Shown: positions 9,396 to 18,293 of the stretch, piece after piece
Layout of the letters: the number at the start of each line of letters is the position of its first letter
How positions within the stretch are numbered: position 1 is the first letter of the stretch
Origin: Burkholderia sp. OK233
GTDB lineage: Bacteria; Pseudomonadota; Gammaproteobacteria; Burkholderiales; Burkholderiaceae
DNA: 64,000 bases
NCBI RefSeq assembly: GCF_900230185.1
Contig: NZ_OCSR01000001.1
Location: 186,001-250,000 of the forward strand
Reading direction: 5' to 3'
The notes under the pieces: generated by a model
Told to the model about the DNA's origin: nothing
The model's input: only the letters and a program-made list of their open reading frames with translations
Databases searched by the model: none
Program-made: the position numbers and the translations under genes

Positions 9396-10250
9396 GTGAA
9401 AATCGAAACAATCGGCGTCGTCGGCGCCGGGACCATGGGCAGCGGGATCGCACAGGCGGCGTTAGTCGCGGGTCTTCGTGTCGTGCTGGTTGACGTCAGT
9501 GAGACGACTCTCGCGACCAGTGTGGCCGCGTTGAGCGCCAGGCTTGAGCGCATGGTGCAGAAAGATCAACTCGATGGACCTGTACGCGACGCGGCCGTGC
9601 ACCGGTTGGTGGCCGGCACGGACTACCGGAGTCTGACAGGTGCGGATGTGGTTATCGAGGCGGCGACCGAACGTGCCGACATCAAGGCCGCTATCCTGCG
9701 CGAAATCGAATCAATGGTTGCACCGCATTCAATCATTGCGACCAATACTTCCTCGATCTCGATTACTTCACTGGCCGCGGCGCTTGAAAGGCCTGAGCGA
9801 TTCATTGGCATTCATTTCTTCAACCCTGTTCCGGTTTTGCCGCTGGTCGAAGTGATTCCCGGGCTCCAAAGCAGTAGTGAGACGGTTGATCTTGCGTTGC
9901 AATGGGCTCGGCAAATCGGCAAATCGCCTATTGTCGTTTCCAATTCGCCGGGATTCGTCGTGAACAGGCTGCTCATCCCAATGCTGAACGAAGCCTTCTT
10001 TCTTCTGGCTGAGGGCGTCGCGACCGCAGAAGAGATTGACGCCGGTTTGCGGCTAGGCGCCAGTCACACAATCGGGCCTCTGGCGCTCGCTGACCTGATT
10101 GGCCTCGATGTCTGTCTGTCGATCATGGACGTGTTGCAGAAGGATTTTGGGGATCCAAAGTATCGTGCCTGTCCGCTGCTTCGGGAACTTGTGGCAGCGG
10201 GTAGGTTGGGGCGCAAGAAAGGCAGGGGCGTCTTTCAGTACAACGCGTGA
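9396..10250 (+). CDS. 3-hydroxyacyl-CoA (3-hydroxybutyryl-CoA) dehydrogenase
   Basis: 284 residues from a GTG start preceded by GAGGA. The N-terminal Rossmann motif is IGVVGAGTMGSGIAQAA. The catalytic region includes NTSSISITSLA and IGIHFFNPVPVLPLVEVI, where the His of HFFNP is catalytic. The C-terminal dimerisation domain holds SPGFVVNRLLIPMLNEA and ends LGRKKGRGVFQYNA. The enzyme oxidises 3-hydroxyacyl-CoA to 3-oxoacyl-CoA with NAD. It is the first gene of the plus-strand operon with etfB and etfA, and its product would lie downstream of crotonyl-CoA formed by GcdH. Confidence 0.93.
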   Translation: MKIETIGVVGAGTMGSGIAQAALVAGLRVVLVDVSETTLATSVAALSARLERMVQKDQLDGPVRDAAVHRLVAGTDYRSLTGADVVIEAATERADIKAAILREIESMVAPHSIIATNTSSISITSLAAALERPERFIGIHFFNPVPVLPLVEVIPGLQSSSETVDLALQWARQIGKSPIVVSNSPGFVVNRLLIPMLNEAFFLLAEGVATAEEIDAGLRLGASHTIGPLALADLIGLDVCLSIMDVLQKDFGDPKYRACPLLRELVAAGRLGRKKGRGVFQYNA

Positions 10251-10342
10251 GAAGCGGCATGTGTACGGTGCGGCGTAAGTGGGTCGTCGAAATCGTCGCA
10301 TGAGATACCGGCAAGTGAACAGATTCAAGAGGACGAGACGAC

Positions 10343-11092
10343 GTGAAGGTTCTTGTTGCAGTAAAAAGAGTGGTGGACGCCAACGTGAAGGTTGGCGCGA
10401 AATCGGACAACACGGGCGTGGACATTGCCAATCTGAAGATGTCAATGAATCCGTTCGACGAAATCGCGGTTGAAGAAGCAGTGCGTCTGCGCGAAGCGGG
10501 CGTGGCGACCGAAGTGATCGCTGTGTCGGCAGGTGTGACGCAATCGCAGGAAACGCTGCGTACGGCGCTGGCAATCGGCGCGGATCGGGGGATCCTGATC
10601 GAGTCGAACGAGGACCTGCAGCCGCTGGCGGTCGCCAAGCTGCTGAAGGCGCTGGTCGACAGGGAGCAGCCTTCGTTGGTCATTCTGGGCAAGCAGGCGA
10701 TCGACGACGATTCGAACCAGACCGGCCAGATGCTGGCTGCGCTGGCTAACCTGCCGCAGGCCACGTTCGCCTCGAAGGTTGTCGTGGCAGACGGTAAGGC
10801 TACGGTTTCTCGCGAAGTCGACGGCGGTGCTGAAACGCTGTCGCTGACGCTGCCCGCTGTGATCACGACCGACCTGCGCCTGAACGAGCCGCGCTACGTG
10901 ACGCTGCCGAACATCATGAAGGCGAAGAAGAAGCCGCTGGAGGTCATCAAGCCGGAAGACCTCGGCGTTGATGTGACCCCGCGCCTGAAGACGCTGAAGG
11001 TTGTCGAGCCGCCGAAGCGCTCCGCCGGTGTGATGGTGCCGGATGTGAAGACGCTGGTCGAGAAGCTGAAGACCGAAGCCAAGGTGCTGTAA
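10343..11092 (+). CDS. etfB: Electron transfer flavoprotein subunit beta
   Basis: 249 residues, the normal length. It begins [17 protein letters not shown] and contains [20 protein letters not shown] and [13 protein letters not shown], characteristic of EtfB (AMP-binding subunit). It pairs with EtfA, whose gene starts 13 bp downstream after an AAGGAGA site. ETF accepts electrons from acyl-CoA dehydrogenases. Many relatives carry another etfBA pair elsewhere, so this could be a pathway-dedicated copy, but that cannot be checked within the window. Confidence 0.95.
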   Translation: MKVLVAVKRVVDANVKVGAKSDNTGVDIANLKMSMNPFDEIAVEEAVRLREAGVATEVIAVSAGVTQSQETLRTALAIGADRGILIESNEDLQPLAVAKLLKALVDREQPSLVILGKQAIDDDSNQTGQMLAALANLPQATFASKVVVADGKATVSREVDGGAETLSLTLPAVITTDLRLNEPRYVTLPNIMKAKKKPLEVIKPEDLGVDVTPRLKTLKVVEPPKRSAGVMVPDVKTLVEKLKTEAKVL

Positions 11093-11105
11093 GGAGACGG
11101 ACGAA

Positions 11106-12041
11106 ATGACGAATCTGGTAATTGCAGAACACGACAGTGCGTCGATCAAGGCCGCGACGTTGAATACGATTGCAGCCGCGCAGAAGATCGGCGGTGATAT
11201 TCACGTGCTGGTGGCGGGTCACAACGCGCAAGCCGCAGCGGATGCAGCAGCGAAGATTGCAGGCGTGTCGAAGGTGTTGCTGGCTGACGCGCCGCAACTC
11301 GCAGCAGGTCTCGCAGAAAACGTCGAAGCGACGGTGCTGAATATCGCGAAGGACTACACGCACATCCTCGCGCCGGCGACCGCCTACGGCAAGAACATCG
11401 CGCCGCGTATCGCCGCGAAGCTCGACGTCGCGCAGATCAGCGACATCACGGCAGTGGATTCGGCCGACACGTTCGAGCGCCCGATCTACGCCGGCAACGC
11501 AATCGCTACCGTGCAATCGGCTGATCCGATCAAGGTCATCACGGTCCGCACGACCGGTTTCGACCCGGTCGCAGCTGAGGGCGGAAGCGCTGCGGTCGAG
11601 AAGATCGAAGCAGCAGCCGACACGGGCCTCTCGCAGTTCGTGAGCCGCGAAGTGACGAAGCTGGACCGTCCGGAACTGACCTCGGCGAAGATCATCGTTT
11701 CCGGTGGCCGCGGTCTGGGCAACGGCGAAAACTACACCAAGGTTCTGGAACCGCTGGCCGACAAGCTGAACGCAGCACTGGGCGCATCGCGCGCAGCCGT
11801 CGACGCGGGCTTCGTGCCGAACGACTATCAGGTCGGCCAGACCGGCAAGATCGTCGCGCCGCAACTGTACATCGCAGTCGGCATCTCGGGCGCGATCCAG
11901 CATCTGGCCGGCATGAAAGACTCGAAGGTCATCGTCGCCATCAACAAGGACCCCGAAGCATCGATTTTCAGCGTCGCCGATTATGGTCTGGTAGGCGATC
12001 TGTTCAGTGTTGTGCCCGATTTCGCGAATCGCTTGTCCTGA
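11106..12041 (+). CDS. etfA: Electron transfer flavoprotein subunit alpha
   Basis: 311 residues. The C-terminal FAD-binding domain includes [20 protein letters not shown] and [20 protein letters not shown], the conserved ETF-alpha segment. [20 protein letters not shown] precedes it. The gene is coupled closely to etfB. ETF carries electrons from GcdH-type dehydrogenases to ETF-ubiquinone oxidoreductase, here encoded at 5766-7448. A GC-rich hairpin 33 bp downstream may end the transcript. Confidence 0.95.
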   Translation: MTNLVIAEHDSASIKAATLNTIAAAQKIGGDIHVLVAGHNAQAAADAAAKIAGVSKVLLADAPQLAAGLAENVEATVLNIAKDYTHILAPATAYGKNIAPRIAAKLDVAQISDITAVDSADTFERPIYAGNAIATVQSADPIKVITVRTTGFDPVAAEGGSAAVEKIEAAADTGLSQFVSREVTKLDRPELTSAKIIVSGGRGLGNGENYTKVLEPLADKLNAALGASRAAVDAGFVPNDYQVGQTGKIVAPQLYIAVGISGAIQHLAGMKDSKVIVAINKDPEASIFSVADYGLVGDLFSVVPDFANRLS

Positions 12042-12073
12042 TCAGCTTCGAAATTCGGTGAGCAGAGTCCCGT

Positions 12074-12096
12074 GTCCGCCAGTCGCGCTGGCGGAC
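12074..12096. terminator. Candidate hairpin terminator between etfA and lacI-type gene
   Basis: Perfect 9-bp inverted repeat GTCCGCCAG / CTGGCGGAC with a 5-base loop, in the convergent gap between etfA (+) and the repressor gene (-). There is no clear T-run, so it is a weak intrinsic terminator or simply a stable stem. Confidence 0.5.
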
Positions 12097-12177
12097 CGCC
12101 CCCCACAGGGTCTCGGGGCGGGGCGGGTGAATTTGGCGTAGCTGTCGTAGCGTTATCCTGACCCTGAGCGGGCAGAT

Positions 12178-13230
12178 TCAGTTGGCCGTGTCGTGTAGCG
12201 GCGAGTTCGCCGTCTCACCCGATACCGCTCTGAGTTGCTGTGTGCTACCTCGAACGATCAGCGTTGCGGGCGAGATCGAGGTGTAAGGCGCAGAGGTGAA
12301 CGAGTGCTGCTTGATGTGATGTACAAACCAGAGGCCGCACGCAGTTGCCAGGTCGGAGACCGGAAGCCCGACGGTAGTCAGTCCGGGGCCCCACCAGCGA
12401 AATCCCATCTCGTCGCCAAAGCCGACAACGGACAGATCGTCAGGCGCACGGACCCCTTGCGACGTCAGTTCCTCGAGGACTCCCTGTGTGGTTTGCACCG
12501 ACGCCGCAACGATGGCGGTCGGCGGTGTGGCCAGCGACAGCAGGCGACGCGTCGCTTCGCGGCCGAAGTCGACCGAGCCTGGAGCGCCGAGATGCACAAA
12601 CGCCGGGCCTGCGACATCATCACGCGGCAGCGCCTTGTGGAAGCCTTTCAGACGCGCCGAACCTGTAGGCAGGTCATCCGTGCCCCCGACATATCCAATC
12701 CGGTGATGGCCTAACTGCACGAGATGGTTGGTCGCCTCGTATATCGCCTGCGTGTCGTCGATTCCGAACCACTGTTCGCCAAGCGCTGCATGCCGGCGGA
12801 GCAACTGGATGTGCGGCAGCGCTTTGAGGAGTTTCACGGAATCCGGATGTGGTCTCGCTGTCGGCACGATAATAATGCCGGCAACGTTCGCGCTCGTTAG
12901 TTCGCGGATGTGATGCAGCTCGGTCAGGCGGTCATCATCGGTTTCTGAAAGCGTTAGCTGGAAGCCACCACCTTCGAGGCATTTTGACAGTGCGTGGGCG
13001 ACCGTCGAGTAGAAACCATTGCGAATGTCGGGAAGGACCAGGCCGACAAGGTTGCTGGAAACCCCTCGCATCATTCGCGCTGCAAGATTCGCAACGTATC
13101 CCATTTCATTGGCAACCTCGCTAACCCGCTGTTTTGTGGCTGCGCTGATTCTCGAATCGTCCGCGAGCGCACGTCCCACCGTGGACGGGGAGACGTTCAG
13201 GCGAGCGGCGATGTCTTTGATGGTAATCAT
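12178..13230 (-). CDS. LacI-family transcriptional repressor
   Basis: 350 residues from ATG 13230; the open frame extends 70 codons upstream without coding character. The N-terminal helix-turn-helix is MITIKDIAARLNVSPSTVGR with the hinge segment LAARMMRGVSSNLVGLVLPD, and a periplasmic-binding-protein-like effector domain follows. This is the standard LacI/PurR layout. Six CG-centred palindromes of LacI type surround the genes on both sides, making this the obvious regulator of the transporter copies, etfBA and its neighbours. The effector is unknown, probably the substrate or its CoA ester. Confidence 0.93.
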   Translation of the reverse strand: MITIKDIAARLNVSPSTVGRALADDSRISAATKQRVSEVANEMGYVANLAARMMRGVSSNLVGLVLPDIRNGFYSTVAHALSKCLEGGGFQLTLSETDDDRLTELHHIRELTSANVAGIIIVPTARPHPDSVKLLKALPHIQLLRRHAALGEQWFGIDDTQAIYEATNHLVQLGHHRIGYVGGTDDLPTGSARLKGFHKALPRDDVAGPAFVHLGAPGSVDFGREATRRLLSLATPPTAIVAASVQTTQGVLEELTSQGVRAPDDLSVVGFGDEMGFRWWGPGLTTVGLPVSDLATACGLWFVHHIKQHSFTSAPYTSISPATLIVRGSTQQLRAVSGETANSPLHDTAN

Positions 13231-13259
13231 TGAGCTTTCCAGTGCGGCGGGAGCAGTTT

Positions 13260-13275
13260 TGTATAACGATAGCAC
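13260..13275. promoter_or_regulatory. Degenerate LacI-type operator upstream of the repressor gene
   Basis: TGTATAACGATAGCAC, 30 bp upstream of the repressor ATG. The right half matches the O6 half-site GATAGCAT closely, and the left half keeps only TAAC. It may give weak autoregulation. Confidence 0.35.
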
Positions 13276-13594
13276 GGGATGGACAGTCAGCAAAACCGCC
13301 TTTGGCCGCTGTAGGACAAGCAAAGCTGCGGGCCAGTAGGCACACGCCTGCTTCCTGGTGCTACCGATAGCATTCAGCCGGTCGACCGTTTCCGGCAAGG
13401 GCGGGTGGCGCGGATTTGAATCATCGCGGTTGCCTAACATTTCGTTGCCTCGTCAACACCGGAGATCAGGCAACCACCGAGTTGTTCGTTTTCTCCCCAG
13501 AGGGACCGAGCGGGCGAGGTTCAATCCACTTTGTCGATCTATCCCTTGGCAGATGTCGAACGAACGTTCACGCAGTACTTTCGGCGAAATTCGG

Positions 13595-13610
13595 ATGCTA
13601 ACGTAAGCAC
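13595..13610. promoter_or_regulatory. LacI-type operator O3
   Basis: ATGCTAACGTAAGCAC, 20 bp upstream of the TTGACG box at 13631 and 67 bp (centre to centre) from O4. This is a paired arrangement suited to repressor looping across the promoter. Confidence 0.68.
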
Positions 13611-13630
13611 GTTTGAATAGCTATATTTAT

Positions 13631-13659
13631 TTGACGTCTGTTGTGGCTGGTGATAGTGT
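13631..13659 (+). promoter_or_regulatory. Promoter upstream of the small 82-codon gene
   Basis: TTGACG (13631-13636), 17-bp spacer, TAGTGT (13654-13659). It is flanked by O3 upstream and O4 immediately downstream. Reading rightward, the first gene reached is the 82-codon open frame at 13907, then MFS copy 2 at 14365. The stretch 13678-13906 shows no coding features. Confidence 0.6.
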
Positions 13660-13661
13660 TA

Positions 13662-13677
13662 ATGCTAACGTTAGCGC
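13662..13677. promoter_or_regulatory. LacI-type operator O4
   Basis: ATGCTAACGTTAGCGC, whose central TGCTAACGTTAGC is nearly a perfect palindrome and the best site of the set. It begins 2 bp after the -10 box of the 13.6 kb promoter, covering the start point. Confidence 0.78.
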
Positions 13678-13906
13678 ATAGAAATATGTCAAACTGTGCA
13701 CTGCGGCTGACGGGGACGGGCCGTTCGTTGGATGTCGCTCCAGGCAGGACGCCCCGGAACGGCGGGAAGGTGGTGAGACTCAAGACGAGCATTTGAAGGG
13801 CGTGGCGAGAATGTGCGTCGGTCCGGGTGGAAGCTCGGGGTAGGGTCGTCGATTTTCCGGTAATGCGCAGGCGCTGCGTCGTGTAGCCTGCGCCCAGGAG
13901 GCGAAA

Positions 13907-14155
13907 GTGTACTTTAATAAGGTATCCTTAAGGTTTATCGTTGAGAAGTGGTTTGGAAGGGATTCGCTTTCGTCCTTGCGGGTGAACCGCGTCTGGCATG
14001 CTCGGCTGGCTGGGAATCGTTGTGTTCGGGTCCAGTCATCGCGATCCGAAGACCCTGTGATCATTTTTTTCTTCCGGCATGACGACGGCAACTGGAACGT
14101 TTTTCCGCCAGAAGCCAAGCGTGCGGCGTTGACAATCACTGATTTCTATATCTGA
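13907..14155 (+). CDS. Small protein of unknown function, 82 residues
   Basis: GTG start preceded by a perfect AGGAGG (13896-13901) with 5-base spacing. The protein begins MYFNKVSLRFIVEKWFGRDS and ends with FFRHDDGNWNVFPPEAKRAA and LTITDFYI. It is basic and arginine-rich, with no signal peptide or membrane segment. No family is recognised. It lies 247 bp downstream of an operator-flanked promoter and 209 bp upstream of MFS copy 2, so it is probably part of the LacI-type regulon. It could instead be a remnant of a larger gene. Confidence 0.55.
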   Translation: MYFNKVSLRFIVEKWFGRDSLSSLRVNRVWHARLAGNRCVRVQSSRSEDPVIIFFFRHDDGNWNVFPPEAKRAALTITDFYI

Positions 14156-14173
14156 CATTCATCTTCCTTGGGC

Positions 14174-14189
14174 GTGCGAACGCTAGCAT
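14174..14189. promoter_or_regulatory. LacI-type operator O5
   Basis: GTGCGAACGCTAGCAT, 15 bp upstream of the TTGACG box at 14205 and 66 bp centre to centre from O6. This is the same geometry as O3 and O4. Confidence 0.7.
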
Positions 14190-14204
14190 TGGGTATACCC
14201 GGCC

Positions 14205-14233
14205 TTGACGGTGCTTTGTGATATTAATAGCAT
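14205..14233 (+). promoter_or_regulatory. Promoter of MFS copy 2
   Basis: TTGACG (14205-14210), 17-bp spacer, TAGCAT (14228-14233). It lies between O5 and O6, 131 bp before the start codon of MFS copy 2. Confidence 0.6.
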
Positions 14234-14239
14234 TGCGCA

Positions 14240-14255
14240 GTGCAAACGATAGCAT
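14240..14255. promoter_or_regulatory. LacI-type operator O6
   Basis: GTGCAAACGATAGCAT, starting 6 bp after the -10 box of the MFS copy 2 promoter, at the expected transcription start. Confidence 0.68.
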
Positions 14256-14352
14256 TGCGGACCGCAAAAGGTCGCTGACAGTCTGGATTCGACTGGCCGA
14301 GATAGACGCTTCATTCCTGCATCGCCGTCTCGCTGGGAAAAGATAATTCAAT

Positions 14353-15661
14353 GGAGACATATAAATGACAGTTTTCGAGCATGACACCGGGTACGAGCGG
14401 CGCACGCTCGTGCTGCTGGGTGTCGGTTTCGGTCTGGTGGGTTTCGACCGGTGGTTGATGGCGCCGCTGTTCCCGCACATGATGGCCGAGCTGAACCTGA
14501 ACTATTCGCAACTGGGCAGCCTGATCGGGGTACTCGGTGTCGCCTGGGGGCTGTGGTCCATTGCAATGGGCCCCCTGTCGGACCGCATCGGCAGGAAGAA
14601 GATCCTCGTGACCACGATGATCGCGTTTTCGTTGCTCTCGAGCCTCTCGGGGCTGGCCTCCGGCTTCCTGAGCCTGATGCTCCTGCGTGCCGTGATGGGC
14701 GTCGCGGAAGGCGCGTTTACGCCGGCGAGCCTCGCGGCCAACAGTGAAGCGTCCCGGCCGTCGCGGCGCGGACTGAATCTGGGTCTGCAGCTGAGCATGA
14801 TGCCGCTCATGGGGCTGGGCTTCGCGCCGATCGTGGCCACGCAACTGCTGCAGATCGTGCCCTCCTGGCACTGGGTCTTCACGATCTCCGCCGTGCCGGG
14901 TCTGATCGTGGCGGCCCTGATCTGGCGCAACGTGCACGACCGCAGCGCCAGTGAGCCGCTCACGGCCCAGATGCCCGTGGCCAGGCCGCGCTGGACCGAA
15001 CTGCTGGCCAGTCGCAACGTGATTGTCGCGACCGCCGCGATCCTGTGTGCGATGGGCGGGATTTTCGTGATCGGTGCCATGGTGCCGACCTACCTGGTCA
15101 CCGTGCTGCACCTGGATACACGCAGCATGGGCTTGGTCGCCTCGGCCGTTGGCTTCGGCGGCTTCGTCGGCTCGTTCGGCGTGGCCGGCATCTCCGATTA
15201 CATCGGTCGCCGGCTCACCGCGCTGATCGGCTTTATCGCCGCGGCCGTGCTGCTGTACTTCTTCGCGAACACCGGCGCCCATCCCCAACTGCTGTTCGCC
15301 CTGCTGTTCGGCGTGGCGATGTTCTCGATCGGCCTGCTCAGCCTGCTGAGCGGCCCGGTGGCGATCGAGGCCGCGCCGCTGGGGCTTGTTGCGTCGACCA
15401 TTGGTTTCGTCTCCGGCGTGGGCGAGACCTTCGGCGGGGGTGTCGCGCCGGTGATCGCCGGTTTTGTCGCCCAGCATTTCGGCCTCGCCCGAACCCTGGA
15501 CTTCGCGCTGTACAGCCTCATCGCTGGCGCAGTCGTCACGGTGTTCCTCGTCGAGACCGCACCCCGCCGCCGCGCGGCCACCACCCCGGCTGGCGACTCC
15601 GCGCGCGACACGACCAACGCCTCCGTCGTCGTCAACGCCGATCCCTCGCCACAGTGACGCG
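14353..15661 (+). repeat. Inverted gene-sized repeat, copy 2
   Basis: Mate of 7636-8944 in inverted orientation, with the same 1309-bp length and one base difference. The 5408 bp between the two copies contain the 3-hydroxyacyl-CoA dehydrogenase, etfB, etfA, repressor and small genes. Recombination between the copies would invert that block. Confidence 0.95.
14365..15657 (+). CDS. MFS transporter, copy 2
   Basis: 430 residues, identical to the copy at 7640-8932 except Val for Ile in the segment LLASRNVIVATAAIL. It has the same ribosome binding site, GGAG 9 bp before ATG. The upstream region differs from copy 1 but has an equivalent promoter-operator arrangement (O5, TTGACG box, O6), so both copies should respond to the same repressor. 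No gene follows on this strand until 16290. Near-identity with unrelated flanks implies recent duplication or continuing gene conversion. Confidence 0.92.
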   Translation: MTVFEHDTGYERRTLVLLGVGFGLVGFDRWLMAPLFPHMMAELNLNYSQLGSLIGVLGVAWGLWSIAMGPLSDRIGRKKILVTTMIAFSLLSSLSGLASGFLSLMLLRAVMGVAEGAFTPASLAANSEASRPSRRGLNLGLQLSMMPLMGLGFAPIVATQLLQIVPSWHWVFTISAVPGLIVAALIWRNVHDRSASEPLTAQMPVARPRWTELLASRNVIVATAAILCAMGGIFVIGAMVPTYLVTVLHLDTRSMGLVASAVGFGGFVGSFGVAGISDYIGRRLTALIGFIAAAVLLYFFANTGAHPQLLFALLFGVAMFSIGLLSLLSGPVAIEAAPLGLVASTIGFVSGVGETFGGGVAPVIAGFVAQHFGLARTLDFALYSLIAGAVVTVFLVETAPRRRAATTPAGDSARDTTNASVVVNADPSPQ

Positions 15662-16289
15662 TGCAAAATTCACCTGGGCGGACGCAGTAGCGGACTGAAC
15701 TGAGAGTAATTCTCGAGAAGGGCGACCGGGTGGGTGCGAACTTGAACTGTCCGTCGCACATGAGCGGTCGACACACTGAATAACTTGGCATGCCGGGTGA
15801 GCGTTATTCGCACGGGTGTGCCGAGTGATACAGCTTGCGCGCGTTACCCAAGGGCTTAGCTCGACAGGCGAGAATTCGTTGGGCGATTCGGAAGAACAGA
15901 GACCCGTTTCGACAACGGCGTGACGCTATCTCGTGAAAAGTTCGGAGCCGAGGCAGGCAATGTGTCCCAAAACCAAAAAAACAAACACGCAGGCGATAAG
16001 ACAGGCGATAAGAATGTGCGCGCCAGAGTAAATGAAAGGGCGTCTGTCGTTCGACCAGACAATTTCGTCCGATTCATTTGACCGAGATTGCGTGCTCGGT
16101 CGGAATAATGTGTTTGGTCAAATATCGCCCCGCGAGTATGGTTTTCTGGCCAGTCAAGGCGCTTCCCCCTGTGTTGTCCGGTGTCGGACAGGCTGTGTCC
16201 AATACAGGGAGGACTTCTGTGTGCAAGCAAGAGTGCCCTGGCGAGCGGTCCGGACAGCGGTGTTATTCCATTAAAAACGGGAGTTCTCC
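15662..16289. other. Intergenic region without a supported gene
   Basis: 628 bp between MFS copy 2 and the chemoreceptor gene. A 148-codon minus-strand frame is present but has low-complexity composition and no ribosome binding site, so it was not called. The right end, around 16240-16289, is A/T-richer and should hold the chemoreceptor promoter. No clear boxes were found. Confidence 0.5.
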
Positions 16290-17873
16290 ATGTCGACGTC
16301 ATCAGTACGTCTCAAGACGCGGCTAGGCGCAAGTTTCGCTGCACTTGGTTTGCTATGTGTGATCGTCGCAGCGTTTGGACTGAAGGGCATCGCCGATGCG
16401 AATTCCCGGGCTGAAGGTTTCTATCATCAGGGAGTTCTGCCTGCGCAATATCTCCAGAATGCTTTCCGTTTGCAATGCGTCCGGGCAATCCAGCTTCTCG
16501 AGGCGATGTCCATCGATGACGCTCAAGCGAGAAAGGAGCACTTTGATTTTATTGAAATCCTGAAACAGCCGGCGGATCGACAGTTTGAACTGTTTCGGCT
16601 CAGGGACAAGCCTGCCTCCACGCAGGCGCTTGCCGCAAAGTTCATCGAAGACAGGGCTCGGCTCGAAGAAGGTTTTACTGAAGCCGTGAGGTTGGGCCGC
16701 AGCGGCGATATGAGATATGCGGCTGCCGTGATGGCACAAAATGTACGTCCGTACGCCATATCGATGGGACGAGAAATCGACCAACTCTCTGACGCTCTGA
16801 GCAAGGAGGCCGATGATTCGCGCCATCACGATCACGTTGCTTATAGGCGAATCGTGACGATCATGGCCGTTCTGATCGCGGTTGGCGGTTCGATGGCTTG
16901 TGCATACGTGTGGCACCAGATGAGACTGCTTGGGAGCAGTCTCGACAGAATTCAGGCTGCACTCAACAGGACAAGCCGCACGCTCGATCTGACATGTCGG
17001 GCTCCTGTGGAGAGGATGGATGAGATCGGCTATACGGCTTCGGCTTTCAATGAGCTGATCGGGCGGTTTTCAGCGGCAATTTGTGCTGTCCTGATGGCGG
17101 CGGAAACCGTTGGGACTGCAACAAGACAGATCGCAGCCGGCAATGCGGACCTTTCCTGCCGAACGGAGGAGCAGGCTGCGTCTCTGGAAAAGGCTGCGGC
17201 CAGCATGACGCAACTGACGGAGACGGTTAAACAGGGGGCCGACAACGCGCAGCACGCAAAGCTCCTGGCGGCGAACGCGGCCAGTATGGCTGAAACGGGA
17301 GTCGAAGCAGTTCAAAGTATGGTCGAAACGATCAGAGCAATCAACCAAAGCTCAACCAGAATTTCCGAGATCACAGGTCTGATTGAGGGCATTGCCTTTC
17401 AGACCAATATTCTCGCGCTTAACGCCGCTGTCGAAGCGGCGCGGGCCGGCGAACAGGGCCGAGGTTTCGCGGTGGTCGCCAGCGAGGTCCGGGCGCTTGC
17501 ACATCGTTCCTCGTCAGCAGCCAAGGAAATCAAAGGCCTCATAGGATCGTCCACCGCGCTGGTGCAGGGGGGCACACAGCAGGCCTCCGAGGTCAGCGGC
17601 ACTATCGCACAGGTTAAACATGCCATCGGCCAGGTTGCGCAGATAGTCGGCGAGATTGCTGACGCGTCGACCGAACAAAGTCTTGGGATCGAGGAGGTCA
17701 ATCAGGCGGCCGAGCAGATAGATATTCTGACCCAGCGTAATGCAGCGCTCGTGGAGCAGGCGGCAGCCGCAGCGCAGTCGCTCGAAGAGCAGACGGGGAA
17801 GTTAAATATGGCAGTTTGTGTGTTTGCGGTAGCGGACCAGACCTCGTCCGATGTGCAGGAAACCTTCGCGTGA
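16290..17873 (+). CDS. Methyl-accepting chemotaxis protein
   Basis: 527 residues. Membrane segment 1 is near residues 12-34 ([20 protein letters not shown]). A periplasmic four-helix-type sensor follows, then membrane segment 2 near 186-208 ([20 protein letters not shown]), a HAMP region and a long cytoplasmic signalling coil. The hairpin tip reads [20 protein letters not shown] with [20 protein letters not shown], the kinase-control signature. The protein lacks a C-terminal NWETF-type tether. It is preceded by CGGGAG. The ligand is unknown. No chemotaxis partner gene is nearby. Confidence 0.95.
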   Translation: MSTSSVRLKTRLGASFAALGLLCVIVAAFGLKGIADANSRAEGFYHQGVLPAQYLQNAFRLQCVRAIQLLEAMSIDDAQARKEHFDFIEILKQPADRQFELFRLRDKPASTQALAAKFIEDRARLEEGFTEAVRLGRSGDMRYAAAVMAQNVRPYAISMGREIDQLSDALSKEADDSRHHDHVAYRRIVTIMAVLIAVGGSMACAYVWHQMRLLGSSLDRIQAALNRTSRTLDLTCRAPVERMDEIGYTASAFNELIGRFSAAICAVLMAAETVGTATRQIAAGNADLSCRTEEQAASLEKAAASMTQLTETVKQGADNAQHAKLLAANAASMAETGVEAVQSMVETIRAINQSSTRISEITGLIEGIAFQTNILALNAAVEAARAGEQGRGFAVVASEVRALAHRSSSAAKEIKGLIGSSTALVQGGTQQASEVSGTIAQVKHAIGQVAQIVGEIADASTEQSLGIEEVNQAAEQIDILTQRNAALVEQAAAAAQSLEEQTGKLNMAVCVFAVADQTSSDVQETFA

Positions 17874-18293
17874 AATGCGTTTTTGCGCAACATCGGGCGA
17901 GCGGTTCAGCCCAGTGCGAGCTAGTTCGGCTGTCTATGGCCGATCTCCATCGACGATCGCACTATCGTTGCTGCGATGACCACAGGACTGACTAACTTCT
18001 GGCGGTAAGAGGTTCTGCCAGGTTGAGGCGACGGTCCGGCAGACGGACTTGTCATTGAGTCAAGCCCCGGAGCACAGAATATCGGGAGTTGGATAGCCAG
18101 AGTGGATCACGCTGACTCAGCTAGACCCGCGCGGTGCTTCAGCACATCGACTTTCAGGAGGCCGCTTTAACCAGTGCAGGCCGTGGCAGCCGCCGCTGGT
18201 TGATCTGTTCGCCGGTGCCGCAACCATGTCGCGAACGCCAAGGCCTTACCGCCTAGGGGGAAGCGAGCGGCCGGATCCATCCCCGGAGGAAGG
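17874..18293. other. Intergenic region between chemoreceptor gene and integrase remnant
   Basis: About 420 bp with no supported gene. A 37-codon minus-strand frame (18167-18280, beginning MDPAARFPLGGKALAFATWL) was seen directly downstream of the integrase remnant. It could be a small gene or remnant, but nothing supports it further. Confidence 0.4.

Noticed and set aside
13555..13575. A further GAACGTTC palindrome as a seventh operator
   Set aside because: The half-sites lack the outer GCAT/ATGC bases shared by O1-O6, so it is probably chance.
7636..15661. An insertion sequence as the cause of the inverted repeat
   Set aside because: The repeated unit is only the transporter gene with its ribosome binding site. 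No transposase gene, terminal inverted repeats or target-site duplication is present.
15856..16302. A 148-codon minus-strand frame before the chemoreceptor gene
   Set aside because: Low-complexity, proline- and serine-rich translation, no ribosome binding site, and it overlaps the chemoreceptor start.
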